Positions 33,762-43,960 are shown, counted from the first letter of the stretch. The stretch: DNA of 64,000 nucleotides from an uncultured Pseudoxanthomonas sp. (GCA_946886405.1 CAMPIO010000008.1:1-64000); one strand, 5' to 3'. Notes: a model not told the origin generated them from the letters alone. Translations and numbers: made by a program.

Positions 33762-34730
33762 TCAGCGTTCGGAGTGCCCGCTCTCATCGTAATCGCGGCG
33801 CTCGAACAGGTGGGGCTGGATCAGTTCGATGAAGGCGCGCGCCTGCGGCGACAGGAACTTGCCCTTGCGCACCACCACGCCATAGCTGCGTGACGGAAAC
33901 CACTGGCTCAGCGAGCGCGCGACCAGGCGATCGCGGTCGGCCTCGGTCAGGCAGATCGAGGCGATGATCGAGATGCCCATGCCCATGCTGACGTACTGCT
34001 TGATGACCTCCCAGCCGCCGACTTCCAGCGCGACGGTGTAGGGCACCCGCGCCTGCTGGAACACCAGGTCCACCAGCCGGTAGGTGACCAGCCGCTTCGG
34101 CGGCAGGATCAGGGCGTGCGGCGAGAGATCTTCCAGCCGCAGGTCGCGCTTCTTCGCCAGCGGATGGTCGAGCGGGGTGATCAGCATCGGCTCGAAGCGG
34201 TAGACCGGCGCGTAGCTGAGGTCGGCCGGCACGTCGAGGACCGAACCCACCGCCAGGTCCACGGCATCCGAGCGCAGCAGGTCGGTGCCGTCGGCACTGG
34301 CGGCGTTGTGCAGGGTCAGCTTCACCTCCGGGTGCTGCTGGCGAAAGTGCTCCACGATCTTCGGCAGCAGGTACAGGATGGTCGAACTGTTGGCCGCGAC
34401 GTGCAGCTCGCCTGCCTCCAGCCCGCTGACTTTCTCGCGGAACGTCGCGTCCAGGCCGTCCAGGCCCGCCACCAGCGGCTGGGCCAGTTCGAACAGCAGC
34501 TGGCCCTCGCGGCTGGGCGACAGCCGGCGCCCACTGCGCTCGAACAGCGTGACCCCAAGATCCCGCTCCAGCGCCTGCAGTTGCAGGGTGATGGCCGGTT
34601 GGCTGACAAAAAGTGCCTCCGCCGCCCGCGAAACCGACCCCAGCCGCACCGTCTGGCAGAAGGCACGCAGCGGCTTCAATCGGTCCGATTTGTAAGGAAA
34701 TCGGGGGGTTGGCGCCTCTTTAGAGCTCAT
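33762..34730 (-). CDS. LysR-family transcriptional regulator, divergent from aceB
   Basis: This 322-residue regulator has an N-terminal winged HTH (about residues 31-72: GSVSRAAEALFVSQPAITLQLQALERDLGVTLFERSGRRL) and a C-terminal substrate-binding domain (from about 107: LHVAANSSTILYLLPKIVEHF). It is transcribed away from aceB across a 110-bp spacer with a perfect 9-3-9 palindrome, so it is the obvious regulator of the glyoxylate shunt. The start at 34730 has no clear ribosome site, and a leaderless or weakly translated message is possible. It is similar to CysB-like regulators in the effector domain only in broad outline. Confidence 0.9.
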   Translation of the reverse strand: MSSKEAPTPRFPYKSDRLKPLRAFCQTVRLGSVSRAAEALFVSQPAITLQLQALERDLGVTLFERSGRRLSPSREGQLLFELAQPLVAGLDGLDATFREKVSGLEAGELHVAANSSTILYLLPKIVEHFRQQHPEVKLTLHNAASADGTDLLRSDAVDLAVGSVLDVPADLSYAPVYRFEPMLITPLDHPLAKKRDLRLEDLSPHALILPPKRLVTYRLVDLVFQQARVPYTVALEVGGWEVIKQYVSMGMGISIIASICLTEADRDRLVARSLSQWFPSRSYGVVVRKGKFLSPQARAFIELIQPHLFERRDYDESGHSER

Positions 34731-34766
34731 GATCTAGTCAACTATAAGGCCAGCTTATTTAGTGCA

Positions 34767-34787
34767 TTGACAAAACTGTTTTGTCAA
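34767..34787. promoter_or_regulatory. Perfect palindrome in the LysR-aceB intergenic region
   Basis: TTGACAAAA and TTTTGTCAA are perfect 9-bp arms separated by CTG. The left arm holds a -35 consensus TTGACA on the plus strand, and the right arm holds its mirror for the minus strand. It fits the T-N11-A rule for LysR sites and lies 53 bases before the aceB start. A -10 (AATAAT, 34787-34792) is too close for normal spacing, so the actual promoter is uncertain. Confidence 0.65.
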
Positions 34788-34840
34788 ATAATTGCGGCCG
34801 GGAGCACTGTGCGACTCCAGCAAGACGCCAGGAGACCGCC

Positions 34841-36472
34841 ATGTCCGCCACCGCTTTCGCCCTGCCGCCGCGCGATACGCGCGCCGACCGCCCCACCCCC
34901 GGCATTGCCCTGACCGCCAGCCTGGCGGGCCAGGACGAACTGCTGCCTCCCGGCGCTCTGGCCCTGCTTGTCTCGCTGCACCGTGCGATCGAGCCGGAGC
35001 GTCAGGCGCGCCTGCTGGCCCGTCGCGAACGTCAGGCCTTCTTCGATGCCGGTGGCCTGCCGGACTTCCGCACCGATACGCGCTCGATCCGCGCCGGCGA
35101 CTGGACGGTCGCCCCGGTGCCGACCGCGTTGCAGGACCGTCGGGTGGAAATCACCGGGCCGGTGGACCCGAAGATGGTCATCAACGCGCTGAACTCCGGC
35201 GCCAAGGTGTTCATGGCCGACTTCGAGGATTCCACCTCGCCGACCTGGCAGAACCTGCTGACCGGCCAGCGCGCGCTGACCGATGCCGTGCGCGGCGACC
35301 TGCAGTTCACGGCGGAGAACGGCAAGCACTACGCGTTGAAGCCGCAGGACGAACAGGCGGTGTTGCTGGTCCGTCCGCGTGGCTGGCACCTGGACGAGAA
35401 GCACGTGCTGATCGATGGCGCGCCGATCGCGGGCGGCCTGTTCGATGTCGCCGTGTTCGCCTGGCACAACGCGCGCGCGCTGCAGGCGAAGGACCGAGGC
35501 CCGTACTTCTACCTGCCCAAGCTGCAGAGCATGGAAGAGGCCGCGCTGTGGGAAACCGCGCTGTCGCACATCGAGGCGGCGCTGGGCCTGCCGCATGGGC
35601 AGATGAAGGTCACCGTGCTGATCGAGACGCTGCCGGCCGTGTTCGAGATGCACGAGATCCTGCACGCGCTGCGCGAGCGCATCGTCGGCCTGAACTGCGG
35701 CCGCTGGGACTACATCTTTTCGTACCTGAAGACCTTCCGCCGCCACGCCGACAAGGTGTTGCCGGAACGTGGCCAGGTGACGATGACGCAGCCGTTCCTG
35801 AAGGCGTATTCGGAACTGCTGATCCAGACCTGCCACCGCCGTGGCGCGCATGCGATGGGCGGCATGGCCGCGCAGATCCCGATCAGCAACGACGAAGGCG
35901 CCAACGAACAGGCGCTGGCCCGCGTGCGCGCCGACAAGCTGCGCGAAGTCACCGCCGGCCACGACGGCACCTGGGTCGCGCATCCGGCGCTGATCCCGGT
36001 GGCGAAGGCGATCTTCGACGAGCACATGCCGCAGACCAACCAGCGCGGCGTGCTGCGCGAGGACGTGGCGGTGACGCGCGACGACCTGATCCGTCCGTCC
36101 ACCGGCACCATCACGCGCGCCGGTTTCGAAGGCAACGTGGAAGTCTGCGTGCGCTACCTGGCGGCATGGCTGGATGGCAACGGCTGCGTGCCGATCCACT
36201 GGCTGATGGAAGACGCCGCCACCGCCGAGATCTCGCGCACGCAGATCTGGCAGTGGCTGCACACCGCCGATGTGCACCTGTGCGACGGCACGCAGATCGA
36301 CTACGCGCTGCTGCAGCGCACGCTGGCCACGTTGCCCGCGAAGCTGGGCGATCACTCGCGACTGCCCGGTGGCGAGCGCATCTCCGAAGCCATTGCCCTG
36401 CTCGACCACCTGAGCCGCGCCGACGAGCTGGCCGACTTCCTGACCCTGCCCGCGTACGACCGCATCGACTGA
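34841..36472 (+). CDS. aceB: Malate synthase A
   Basis: This 543-residue cytosolic enzyme condenses glyoxylate and acetyl-CoA to malate in the glyoxylate shunt. Length is close to E. coli AceB (533). Family signatures include [16 protein letters not shown] near residue 125, [37 protein letters not shown] (Glu and Asp metal ligands), and [14 protein letters not shown]. The ATG at 34841 follows AGGAG by seven bases. Isocitrate lyase starts 43 bases after its stop, so the two form an operon. The divergent LysR gene and the palindrome between them suggest direct control. Confidence 0.97.
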   Translation: MSATAFALPPRDTRADRPTPGIALTASLAGQDELLPPGALALLVSLHRAIEPERQARLLARRERQAFFDAGGLPDFRTDTRSIRAGDWTVAPVPTALQDRRVEITGPVDPKMVINALNSGAKVFMADFEDSTSPTWQNLLTGQRALTDAVRGDLQFTAENGKHYALKPQDEQAVLLVRPRGWHLDEKHVLIDGAPIAGGLFDVAVFAWHNARALQAKDRGPYFYLPKLQSMEEAALWETALSHIEAALGLPHGQMKVTVLIETLPAVFEMHEILHALRERIVGLNCGRWDYIFSYLKTFRRHADKVLPERGQVTMTQPFLKAYSELLIQTCHRRGAHAMGGMAAQIPISNDEGANEQALARVRADKLREVTAGHDGTWVAHPALIPVAKAIFDEHMPQTNQRGVLREDVAVTRDDLIRPSTGTITRAGFEGNVEVCVRYLAAWLDGNGCVPIHWLMEDAATAEISRTQIWQWLHTADVHLCDGTQIDYALLQRTLATLPAKLGDHSRLPGGERISEAIALLDHLSRADELADFLTLPAYDRID

Positions 36473-36515
36473 TCCATCCCCACCACGACGCCCCACGACG
36501 AAAAGAGAGTCCGCC

Positions 36516-37850
36516 ATGAGCACCAAGCAACAGCAGATCGACGCCATCCAGAAGGACTGGAACAGCAACCCGCGCTGGACCGGCATCAAGCGGGATTACG
36601 CCGCGGCCGATGTCGTCCGTCTGCGCGGCAGCGTGCAGCCGGAATACACCCTGGCCCGCCGCGGTGCCGAGCGCCTGTGGGATCTGGTGAACGGCGAAGC
36701 GAAGAAGGGCTACGTCAACGCCTTCGGTGCGATCAGCGCCGGCCAGGCGATGCAGCAGGCCAAGGCCGGCCTGGAGGCCGTCTACCTGTCCGGCTGGCAG
36801 GTCGCCGCCGACGGCAACACCTCCGAGACCATGTACCCCGATCAGTCGCTGTATGCGTACGACTCGGTGCCGACGATGGTCCGCCGCATCAACAACACCT
36901 TCCAGCGCGCCGACGAGATCCAGTGGAAGAACCTCTGCGACGGCAAGGCGAACGAGGCCGACGCCATCGACTTCTTCCTGCCGATCGTCGCCGATGGCGA
37001 GGCCGGCTTCGGCGGCGTGCTGAACGCCTACGAGCTGATGAAGAACATGATCGTCGCCGGCGCCGCGGGCGTGCACTTCGAGGACCAGCTGGCCGCCGTG
37101 AAGAAGTGCGGCCACATGGGCGGCAAGGTGCTGGTGCCCACGCAGGAAGCCGTGCAGAAGCTGCAGGCCGCGCGCCTGGCCGCCGACGTGCTGGGCGTGC
37201 CGACCATCGTGCTGGCGCGCACCGATGCCGAAGCCGCCAATCTGCTGACCTCCGACTTCGACGCCAACGACCAGCCCTTCGTCACCGGCCAGCGCACGGC
37301 GGAGGGTTTCTACCGCGTGAAGAACGGCCTGGAACAGGCGATCAGCCGCGGCATCGCCTACGCGCCGTACGCCGACCTGGTCTGGTGCGAGACCGGCACG
37401 CCGGACATCGGCTTCGCCCGCGAGTTTGCCCAGGCCGTGCACGCGAAGCACCCGGGCAAGCTGCTGTCGTACAACTGCTCGCCCAGCTTCAACTGGAAGA
37501 AGAACCTGGACGATGCGCAGATCGCGCGTTTCCAGGACGACCTGTCGGCGCTGGGCTACAAGTTCCAGTTCATCACCCTGGCCGGCATCCACATCAACTG
37601 GTTCAACAGTTTCCAGTTCGCCCACGACTACGCGCGGGGCGAAGGCATGAAGCACTACGTCGAGCAGGTGCAGGAGCGGGAGTTCGCCGCGCGCGAGAAG
37701 GGGTACACCTTCGTCTCGCACCAGCAGGAAGTGGGCGCCGGCTACTTCGATGACGTCACCACCGTCATCCAGGGCGGCAGCTCCAGCGTCACCGCGCTGA
37801 AGGGATCGACCGAGGAAGAGCAGTTCTACGAAAAGGAAAAGGCAGCCTGA
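36516..37850 (+). CDS. aceA: Isocitrate lyase
   Basis: This 444-residue enzyme splits isocitrate into succinate and glyoxylate. The catalytic motif is KKCGHMGGK with the active-site cysteine. Other signatures are [34 protein letters not shown] and [13 protein letters not shown]. It is similar in length to E. coli AceA (434). It follows aceB by 43 bases and ends at a strong hairpin, so aceB-aceA is a complete unit. No isocitrate dehydrogenase kinase gene (aceK) is present in the window. Confidence 0.98.
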   Translation: MSTKQQQIDAIQKDWNSNPRWTGIKRDYAAADVVRLRGSVQPEYTLARRGAERLWDLVNGEAKKGYVNAFGAISAGQAMQQAKAGLEAVYLSGWQVAADGNTSETMYPDQSLYAYDSVPTMVRRINNTFQRADEIQWKNLCDGKANEADAIDFFLPIVADGEAGFGGVLNAYELMKNMIVAGAAGVHFEDQLAAVKKCGHMGGKVLVPTQEAVQKLQAARLAADVLGVPTIVLARTDAEAANLLTSDFDANDQPFVTGQRTAEGFYRVKNGLEQAISRGIAYAPYADLVWCETGTPDIGFAREFAQAVHAKHPGKLLSYNCSPSFNWKKNLDDAQIARFQDDLSALGYKFQFITLAGIHINWFNSFQFAHDYARGEGMKHYVEQVQEREFAAREKGYTFVSHQQEVGAGYFDDVTTVIQGGSSSVTALKGSTEEEQFYEKEKAA

Positions 37851-37877
37851 TCGCTGCTCGCAAGGATGCAGCAAAGG

Positions 37878-37910
37878 AAACGCCGGCTTGCGCCGGCGTT
37901 TCTTCTTTCT
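37878..37910. terminator. Terminator between aceA and the S9 peptidase gene
   Basis: AAACGCCGGC-TTGC-GCCGGCGTTT is a perfect 10-bp stem followed by CTTCTTTCT. Placed between converging genes, it probably stops transcription of both. Confidence 0.8.
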
Positions 37911-37935
37911 GACATTGCGGGAAGAAGGATCGGGC

Positions 37936-39996
37936 CTACTTCTTCACTTCCTGCGTGTGGCCCTTGAGCGCATCGGCCAGGCCCGGCACGCCGTTCGCGC
38001 CCGCGGGCACGCTGATGCTCGAACCGGTGAAGTCCTTGCCGATCGGCTCCGCGCGGCCGCCCAGGCACTGGGCGAGGAAGCCTTCGGTCACCGCGTTGAA
38101 CGCCTTGTTGTTCTCCGGCCGCGCGAAGCCGTGGCCCTCGTCGGGGAACAGCACGTAGGTCACCGGGATGTTCTTCGCCGTCATCGCCTTGACGATCTGG
38201 TCGCTCTCGTCCTGCTTCACGCGTGGGTCGTTCGCGCCCTGTCCGATCAGCAGCGGCTTCTTGATCTGGTCGGCGCGGGTCAGCGGCGAGCGTTCGGTCA
38301 GCCACGCCTTGCCGGCGTCGGTGCGGGGGTCGCCCATGCGCTTGGCGAGCTGCTCGAAGAAGCTGGCCCAGTACGGCGGCACGGTGCTGAGCAGGGTGTT
38401 GAGGTTGGACGGGCCGACGATGTCCACGCCGCAGGCGAACGCGTCCGGCGTGAAGGTCAGGCCGGCCAGCGTGGCGTAACCGCCGTAGCTGCCGCCCATG
38501 ATCGCGACCTGGTCCTGGGTGGTGACGCCCTGCTTGACCGCCCACTGCACGGCGTCGATCAGGTCGTCGTGCATCTTGCCGGCCCACTCGCCGTTGCCGG
38601 CGTTGGTGAAGGCCTTGCCGAAGCCGGTCGAGCCGCGGAAGTTGACCGACAGCACCGCGTAGCCACGGTTGGCCAGCCACTGGTTGTAACCCCCGTAGCC
38701 GTAGGAATCGCGCGCCCACGGGCCGCCGTGGACCAGCAGCACCAGCGGCACCGGCGCATCGGCCTTGCCGTCGTTGTTCGCGTCGGCGCTGCGCGGCAGG
38801 GTCAGGTAGCTGACCAGCGTCTTGTCGTCGCGCGATGTGATCTCCACTGGCCACTGCGGGACCAGCGGTTTGCCTTCCAGCTTCGGTCGCGCGGAGAACA
38901 GTTTGGTCAGCGTGCCCGCTGGGCGGTCGTAGCGGTAGTAGACCAGCGGGGCTTCGGCCGCCGAGTAGGCGATGATCCAGGTCTTGTCGTCCAGCGTGCG
39001 TGTATTGACGGACACATCGCCCGGGCCGATCGCCTCCAGCTTCTCCAGGTCGGCGCGGACCGCCGGATCGACGATCTTCCACTCGTCGCGCAGGTAGTCC
39101 ACCGACACCGCCTGCACCTTGCCCGTCGCGGGGTCCGCGAGCGTGCCGCCGACATCGGCGCGCGCATCCTCCAGCACCAGCGTGCGCTGGCCGCTGGCCA
39201 CGTCGACGGCGAACAGCGCGGAGGTGTTGCGGCCACGCGAATCGGTGAAGTACAGCGTCTTGCCGTCCAGCGTGAGGCCGCCCGGGCTGGTGGTCAGCAC
39301 ATCTTCGAACGGGATGTCGTCGAACTTCTCCCATGCGCCGCTGGCGCCGCGCTTCAGCACGTCGGCGCCGCCGTCCGGGCGCGAGCGCTGCGCGTACTTG
39401 AGCGTGTAATCGGCATCGGCGATGTAGCCGGCGATCTTGGCGTCGTTCTTCTCCAGCAGCGTGCGCGCGCCTGTGGCGAGATCGACCTTGTAGACGTCGT
39501 GCCACTGCGCATCGCGGTCGTTCATGCCGACCAGGATCGTGCCGGGATGCTTGGGGCTGACGCCCGCGACCTGGGCGGTGGTCTTCGGGAACGGCGTCAG
39601 GTCCTTCGCCTGGCCCGTCTTCAGGTCCACCGCATACAGATGGAAGTCTTCATCGCCGCCGCTGTCGCGGAGGTACAGCAGCGTGTCGGGATGGTAAGAC
39701 CAGAAGTAGCTGCGGATGCCGCGTGCCTTGTCCTGCGTGACGGCTTTCGCCTGCGCCGGATTGTCGGCTGGCGCCACCCAGACGTTGAGCACGCCGTCCA
39801 CGGCGGCGACCCAGCTGAGGTACTTGCCATCGGGGCTGATCTGCACGTTGGCGCGTTCGGGGTTGCCGAACAGCGCGTCGCGGGCGATCAGCTCGGTGCC
39901 GGCGATGCGGTCTGCGGCGGACGGTGCGGCCTGGGCGGCGAGGGCGAATGCGACCGTCGAGGCCAACAACGTGAGGCGGAATGCGGTGTGACGCAT
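37936..39996 (-). CDS. S9 family prolyl oligopeptidase-like peptidase
   Basis: This 686-residue exported peptidase has a signal peptide (TLLASTVAFALAAQAA), a beta-propeller region (about residues 40-410, with repeated short sheets such as GKYLSWVAAVDGVLNVWVAPA) and a C-terminal alpha/beta hydrolase. The catalytic serine is in GGSYGGYATLAG, the aspartate in GANDPRVKQDE and the histidine in DEGHGFARPEN. Such enzymes cleave oligopeptides in the periplasm. AGGAG precedes the start at 39996. It is a single-gene unit between aceA and comM. Confidence 0.93.
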   Translation of the reverse strand: MRHTAFRLTLLASTVAFALAAQAAPSAADRIAGTELIARDALFGNPERANVQISPDGKYLSWVAAVDGVLNVWVAPADNPAQAKAVTQDKARGIRSYFWSYHPDTLLYLRDSGGDEDFHLYAVDLKTGQAKDLTPFPKTTAQVAGVSPKHPGTILVGMNDRDAQWHDVYKVDLATGARTLLEKNDAKIAGYIADADYTLKYAQRSRPDGGADVLKRGASGAWEKFDDIPFEDVLTTSPGGLTLDGKTLYFTDSRGRNTSALFAVDVASGQRTLVLEDARADVGGTLADPATGKVQAVSVDYLRDEWKIVDPAVRADLEKLEAIGPGDVSVNTRTLDDKTWIIAYSAAEAPLVYYRYDRPAGTLTKLFSARPKLEGKPLVPQWPVEITSRDDKTLVSYLTLPRSADANNDGKADAPVPLVLLVHGGPWARDSYGYGGYNQWLANRGYAVLSVNFRGSTGFGKAFTNAGNGEWAGKMHDDLIDAVQWAVKQGVTTQDQVAIMGGSYGGYATLAGLTFTPDAFACGVDIVGPSNLNTLLSTVPPYWASFFEQLAKRMGDPRTDAGKAWLTERSPLTRADQIKKPLLIGQGANDPRVKQDESDQIVKAMTAKNIPVTYVLFPDEGHGFARPENNKAFNAVTEGFLAQCLGGRAEPIGKDFTGSSISVPAGANGVPGLADALKGHTQEVKK

Positions 39997-40102
39997 GGGC
40001 GAACTCCTGGGTGGCGAGCAAGGGACAGCGGACAGGACGTCCGCCAGCGCGATGTGTGGCCCGAGTAGATCACACGCCGCCTTCGCCCGCTGTGGCCGGA
40101 GG

Positions 40103-41608
40103 TCATGCTGCGCTGCCGCGATCCAGTCCGCGATAGCCGAGGGCTTCGGTCAGGTGCGCCGTCTCGATGGCCTCGCTTTCCGCCAGGTCCGCGATGGTGC
40201 GCGCGACGCGCAGGATGCGGTGCAGGCTTCGCGCAGACAGCTGCAGGCGTTCGACCGCGCGTTCCAGCAGGGCCTGGTCGCGCGCCGACAGGCGGCAGTG
40301 CGCCATGGTCTCGGACTGGCCCATCCGCGCGTTCGGCTTTCCGCAGCGACCCTGCTGGCGGATGCGTGCCGCGATCACGCGCGCTTGCACGGCGGCCGTG
40401 CTTTCGCCATCCGGCGCATCCGGCCGCAAGTCCTGGGGCGGCAGTCGCGGCACATGCACGTGCAGGTCGATGCGGTCGAGCAGCGGACCGGAGACACGGC
40501 TGCGATAGCGACGGACGAGATCCGGTCCGCAGCGACAGCGGCCACTGGGATCGCCCGCCCAGCCGCACGGGCAAGGATTCATGGCCGCAACGAGCTGGAA
40601 GCGTGCCGGGAACTCCGCGGTCCGGGCGGCGCGGGAGACCGTGACGGTGCCGGACTCCAGTGGCTCGCGCAGCACTTCGAGCGCGGCGCGGTTCCATTCG
40701 GGCAGTTCGTCGAGGAACAACACACCGTGGTGGGCCAACGAAATTTCACCGGGGCGCGGCTGTGCGCCGCCGCCGACCAGCGCCACCGCGCTGGCAGTGT
40801 GATGCGGCGAACGGTAGGGGCGCTGTCGCCAGCGTGCGGGATCCAGTCCGCGTCCGCTGACCGAGGCGATGGCCGCGCTCTCCATCGCTTCGGTATCGTC
40901 CGCCTCGGGCAGCAGGCCGGGCAGGCGCGACGCCAGCAGCGTCTTGCCGCAGCCTGGAGAACCGATCAGCAGCAGGTGGTGCCCGCCCGCCGCAGCGACT
41001 TCGAGCGCGCGTCGCGCGTGCGCCTGCCCGCGTACATCGGTCATGTCGGGAATGGTCGGTGGCAGTGCCGGGGGCGCCACGGCGGTTGGCAGCGTCTTGC
41101 GTCCCTCGAGCAGGGCGCAGACTTCCAGCAGGGTGCGCCCGGTGAGCGCACGGCCCTCCTTCACGAGAGCGGCTTCCGAACCGCTGGGTTCCGGCACCAC
41201 CAGCGTGCGTCCGCTGGCCGCGACCGCCAATGCCGCCGGCAGTACGCCGTCCACGGCACGCAGCTCGCCGGTGAGACTCAACTCGCCGAGGAACTCGTAG
41301 TCCGCCAGCGCTTCGCGACGGATCTGTCCGCTGGCGGCGAGGATGCCCAAGGCGATGGGGAGATCGAATCGCCCGCCGTCCTTCGGCAGGTCGGCCGGCG
41401 CCAGGTTCACCGTGATGCGGCGTGTCGGGAACTCGAACTGCGCGCACAGGATGGCAGCGCGCACGCGGTCGCGCGCCTCGCGCACCGCGGCTTCGGGCAG
41501 GCCGACGATCTGCGTGGACGGCAGCCCGCCCGAGAGGTGGACTTCCACCCGGACCGGCGGCGCGGACACGCCCGCCCGTGCCCGGCTGTGCACCAGGGCC
41601 AGACTCAT
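40103..41608 (-). CDS. comM: YifB/ComM family Mg chelatase-like AAA+ ATPase
   Basis: This 501-residue protein matches ComM, a hexameric AAA+ helicase that helps branch migration during natural transformation. The N-terminal Lon-like domain carries VEVHLSGGLPSTQIVGLPEAAVREARDRVRAA. The Walker A motif is IGSPGCGKTLLASR and Walker B is VLFLDELPEWNRA. A four-cysteine cluster, CPCGWAGDPSGRCRCG, lies in the middle, as in other ComM proteins. It is followed upstream (same strand, 10 bases) by ubiK, a frequent neighbour in gammaproteobacteria. Confidence 0.95.
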   Translation of the reverse strand: MSLALVHSRARAGVSAPPVRVEVHLSGGLPSTQIVGLPEAAVREARDRVRAAILCAQFEFPTRRITVNLAPADLPKDGGRFDLPIALGILAASGQIRREALADYEFLGELSLTGELRAVDGVLPAALAVAASGRTLVVPEPSGSEAALVKEGRALTGRTLLEVCALLEGRKTLPTAVAPPALPPTIPDMTDVRGQAHARRALEVAAAGGHHLLLIGSPGCGKTLLASRLPGLLPEADDTEAMESAAIASVSGRGLDPARWRQRPYRSPHHTASAVALVGGGAQPRPGEISLAHHGVLFLDELPEWNRAALEVLREPLESGTVTVSRAARTAEFPARFQLVAAMNPCPCGWAGDPSGRCRCGPDLVRRYRSRVSGPLLDRIDLHVHVPRLPPQDLRPDAPDGESTAAVQARVIAARIRQQGRCGKPNARMGQSETMAHCRLSARDQALLERAVERLQLSARSLHRILRVARTIADLAESEAIETAHLTEALGYRGLDRGSAA

Positions 41609-41618
41609 GGTGGCGGGA

Positions 41619-41882
41619 TCAGGACTGCGCGGGCTTGTCGGCCAGCTGGGCTTCCAGCGTGGCCACGGTGCGTTCCAGCGTTTCGAGTTTCTCGCGCGTG
41701 CGCAGCAGTACGGCCTGCTGAACGTCGAATTCTTCGCGTGTCACCAGGTCCAGTTTCGCCAGCCCGGCCTGCAGGGTGGCCTTGAAGGTCTGCTGCAGCT
41801 CTTCCTGCGAGTCGCGCAGGCCCGGCGGGACCAGCTGGCTGAGGCGGCGGGCAAGGTCGTCGATGTGGTTGAAGTCAATCAT
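41619..41882 (-). CDS. ubiK: Ubiquinone biosynthesis accessory factor UbiK (BMFP domain)
   Basis: This 87-residue protein is UbiK/YqiC, a coiled-coil accessory factor that helps the UbiJ-containing complex make ubiquinone in aerobic conditions. It starts MIDFNHIDDLARRLSQLVPPGL and continues with a helical region, ending in the coiled coil TREEFDVQQAVLLRTREKLETLERTVATLEAQL. The ATG at 41882 is the start that matches the family. The gene directly precedes comM on the same strand (10-base gap), so they are probably cotranscribed. Confidence 0.92.
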   Translation of the reverse strand: MIDFNHIDDLARRLSQLVPPGLRDSQEELQQTFKATLQAGLAKLDLVTREEFDVQQAVLLRTREKLETLERTVATLEAQLADKPAQS

Positions 41883-42059
41883 GTGGGGTCTCCGGCAGTG
41901 CATCGAGCATGCGAGGCGGGCCGGTCGGTACGCCATCGGGGTTCGCTGCGCAGCGCTGTCGGAAATGTCCGGGCGGCGAGGCGGTCATTGAACCGCGAGA
42001 CGACCCGCGGCCGCAACCGCGCACGGCTTGGGCACGCTATCCTGCGGACAGCATCCTAG

Positions 42060-42410
<351 letters not shown>

Positions 42411-42416
42411 TGCCTC

Positions 42417-42779
42417 ATGGCTGATCCTGCATTCGACGCCCGCCTGCAGCAGGCGCTGGCGTTCATCGAGTCGAAAGGTGTCCGGCGAAGCACGGCGGCG
42501 CCACCGTTGTATCGGCTGTTCTGGAAGCTGGGACTGAAGGTGCCGCCGCCGTTGATGGCGGGCTTCTTCTCTATCGCGTTGCTGATGGGAAGTTTTTTCG
42601 GCGTGTTCTGGGGCCTGGTGATGTGGCTGCTGATGTGGCGCCGCACTGACATGCCGCTGGTCTGGGCCGCGCTGCTCGCCCTGGTGGCGGGCGTTCTGTT
42701 CGGCCTGATGATGGCTGCGGTGCTGCGCATGCAGGCACGTGGTAAACAGATCCCGGCGTGGAAGGACTTTTCGCCGTAG
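42417..42779 (+). CDS. DUF6404-like small membrane protein
   Basis: This 120-residue protein has a soluble start (FDARLQQALAFIESKGVRRSTAAPPLYRLFWKLGLKVPPPLMAGF) and two hydrophobic segments (about residues 48-71 and 80-104). The pattern fits DUF6404, a family of small inner-membrane proteins with unknown function. It begins six bases after the P-II gene, so both share a transcript and may be linked in function; P-II proteins do act on membrane partners, but no such link is known here. A strong terminator follows. Confidence 0.7.
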   Translation: MADPAFDARLQQALAFIESKGVRRSTAAPPLYRLFWKLGLKVPPPLMAGFFSIALLMGSFFGVFWGLVMWLLMWRRTDMPLVWAALLALVAGVLFGLMMAAVLRMQARGKQIPAWKDFSP

Positions 42780-42808
42780 CGCCGTCCTTACGATCCCGCC
42801 GTCCAAGA

Positions 42809-42838
42809 AAAAGGCCCCGCATGAGCGGGGCCTTTTTG
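42809..42838. terminator. Bidirectional terminator between the DUF6404-like gene and speE
   Basis: AAAAGGCCCCGC-ATGA-GCGGGGCCTTTT is a perfect 12-bp stem, with A-run and T-run on its two sides, between converging genes. It can work in both directions. Confidence 0.9.
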
Positions 42839-42858
42839 TTTGCCTCTTACGGCGCGCC

Positions 42859-43716
42859 TTACTCCCCCAGCGCCTTCGCCACGAACGGCGGTGCCACCAG
42901 CACGCCCGTATGCAGGTGCGCGGTGTAATACAGCGTGTCGAACGGCTTGGCTTCCGCATCCGCCTGGCGGAACGCGAAGTCGGCGCCGGCCGCTTTGCTG
43001 GCGATGGTCACGCTCCACCAGCCGGTCGGGTAGCACGGCTGCGGGAACGGCAGCGTCTTGAACGACTGGAAGCCGGCCTTGCCCATCTCCGCGCGCATGT
43101 CCTTGATCAGGTCCAGCAGCGCCAGCGGCGATTCCGACTGCTGCACCAGCAGGCCGTCCGGCTTCAGCGCGCGGTAGCAGCTCTCGAAGAACGCCTTGTT
43201 GAACAAACCCTCGGCAGGGCCGACCGGATCGGTCGAGTCGACGATGACCACGTCGACGCTGCCCGGTTCGCAGTTGGCCATGTAGGCCACGCCGTCGTCG
43301 AACAGCAGTTCGGCGCGCGGGTCGTTGTTCGACTCGCACAGTTCGGGGAAGTATTTCTCCGCCATGCGGGTGACCTGCTCGTCGATGTCGCACTGGGTCG
43401 CCTTCTCCACGCCCGGATGCTTCAGCACCTCGCGCAGCGTGCCGCAGTCGCCGCCGCCGATGATCACCACGCGCTTCGGCGCGGCGTGGGTGAACAGCAC
43501 CGGATGGCTGATCATCTCGTGGTAGAAGAAGTTGTCGCGCGTGGTCAGCATCATCGCGCCGTCGATCACCATCAACTTGCCCCAGTCGGTGCTGTCGTAG
43601 ATCTCGATCTTCTGGAACGGCGACTGCACCTCGTCCAGCTTGCCGGTGGTGCGGAAGCCGATGGCCGAGCCGGTGTGCGAGAAGTGTTCGATGAACCAGG
43701 TGTCGTTGGCGGTCAT
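42859..43716 (-). CDS. speE: Spermidine synthase
   Basis: This 285-residue aminopropyltransferase makes spermidine from putrescine and decarboxylated S-adenosylmethionine. Family motifs are IGGGDCGTLREVLKHPGVEKATQCDID (nucleotide binding), DVVIVDSTDPVGPAEGLF (the catalytic aspartate) and SESPLALLDLIKDM. The ATG at 43716 matches the usual start. The next gene upstream on the other strand is speA, divergent, so agmatine and spermidine synthesis genes lie side by side. No speD is in the window. Confidence 0.96.
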   Translation of the reverse strand: MTANDTWFIEHFSHTGSAIGFRTTGKLDEVQSPFQKIEIYDSTDWGKLMVIDGAMMLTTRDNFFYHEMISHPVLFTHAAPKRVVIIGGGDCGTLREVLKHPGVEKATQCDIDEQVTRMAEKYFPELCESNNDPRAELLFDDGVAYMANCEPGSVDVVIVDSTDPVGPAEGLFNKAFFESCYRALKPDGLLVQQSESPLALLDLIKDMRAEMGKAGFQSFKTLPFPQPCYPTGWWSVTIASKAAGADFAFRQADAEAKPFDTLYYTAHLHTGVLVAPPFVAKALGE

Positions 43717-43753
43717 GGGGTGGTGTCCTGCGAGCGGAAAGCGGAGGTTGTTC

Positions 43754-43876
43754 CCTTCTCCCTCCGGGAGAAGGTGGCGCGAAGCGCCGGATGAGGGTGC
43801 GGCGAAGGCAGCGGCGTCCGAACCATCATGGATTCGCCGTACCCTCACCCCAACCCCTCTCCCGAGGGGAGAGGGG
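43754..43876. repeat. Pair of hairpin repeats in the speE-speA spacer
   Basis: CCTTCTCCC-TCC-GGGAGAAGG (43754-43774) and CCCCTCTCCC-GAG-GGGAGAGGGG (43854-43876) are perfect stems joined by a GCGCCGGATGAGGGTGC segment and its near complement TACCCTCACCCC. Together they form a larger inverted repeat of a type common between xanthomonad genes. It sits between two divergent promoters. Confidence 0.6.
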
Positions 43877-43960
43877 CTTGAGCGCGGCGCGCATTGTAAC
43901 GGACCCATGTGACCGCAGCCTGTAGAATGCGCGTCCGCTCGCCTCACCTTGGAAAACGCC

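Noticed and set aside
34784..36589. Antisense frame of about 600 residues across aceB
   Set aside because: Composition is typical of an antisense shadow, and aceB on the other strand is unmistakable.
42025..42045. Sigma-54-like sequence (GGGCACGCTATCCTGC) upstream of glnB
   Set aside because: The GG and GC elements are 11 bases apart instead of the required 10, so it does not fit a -24/-12 promoter.
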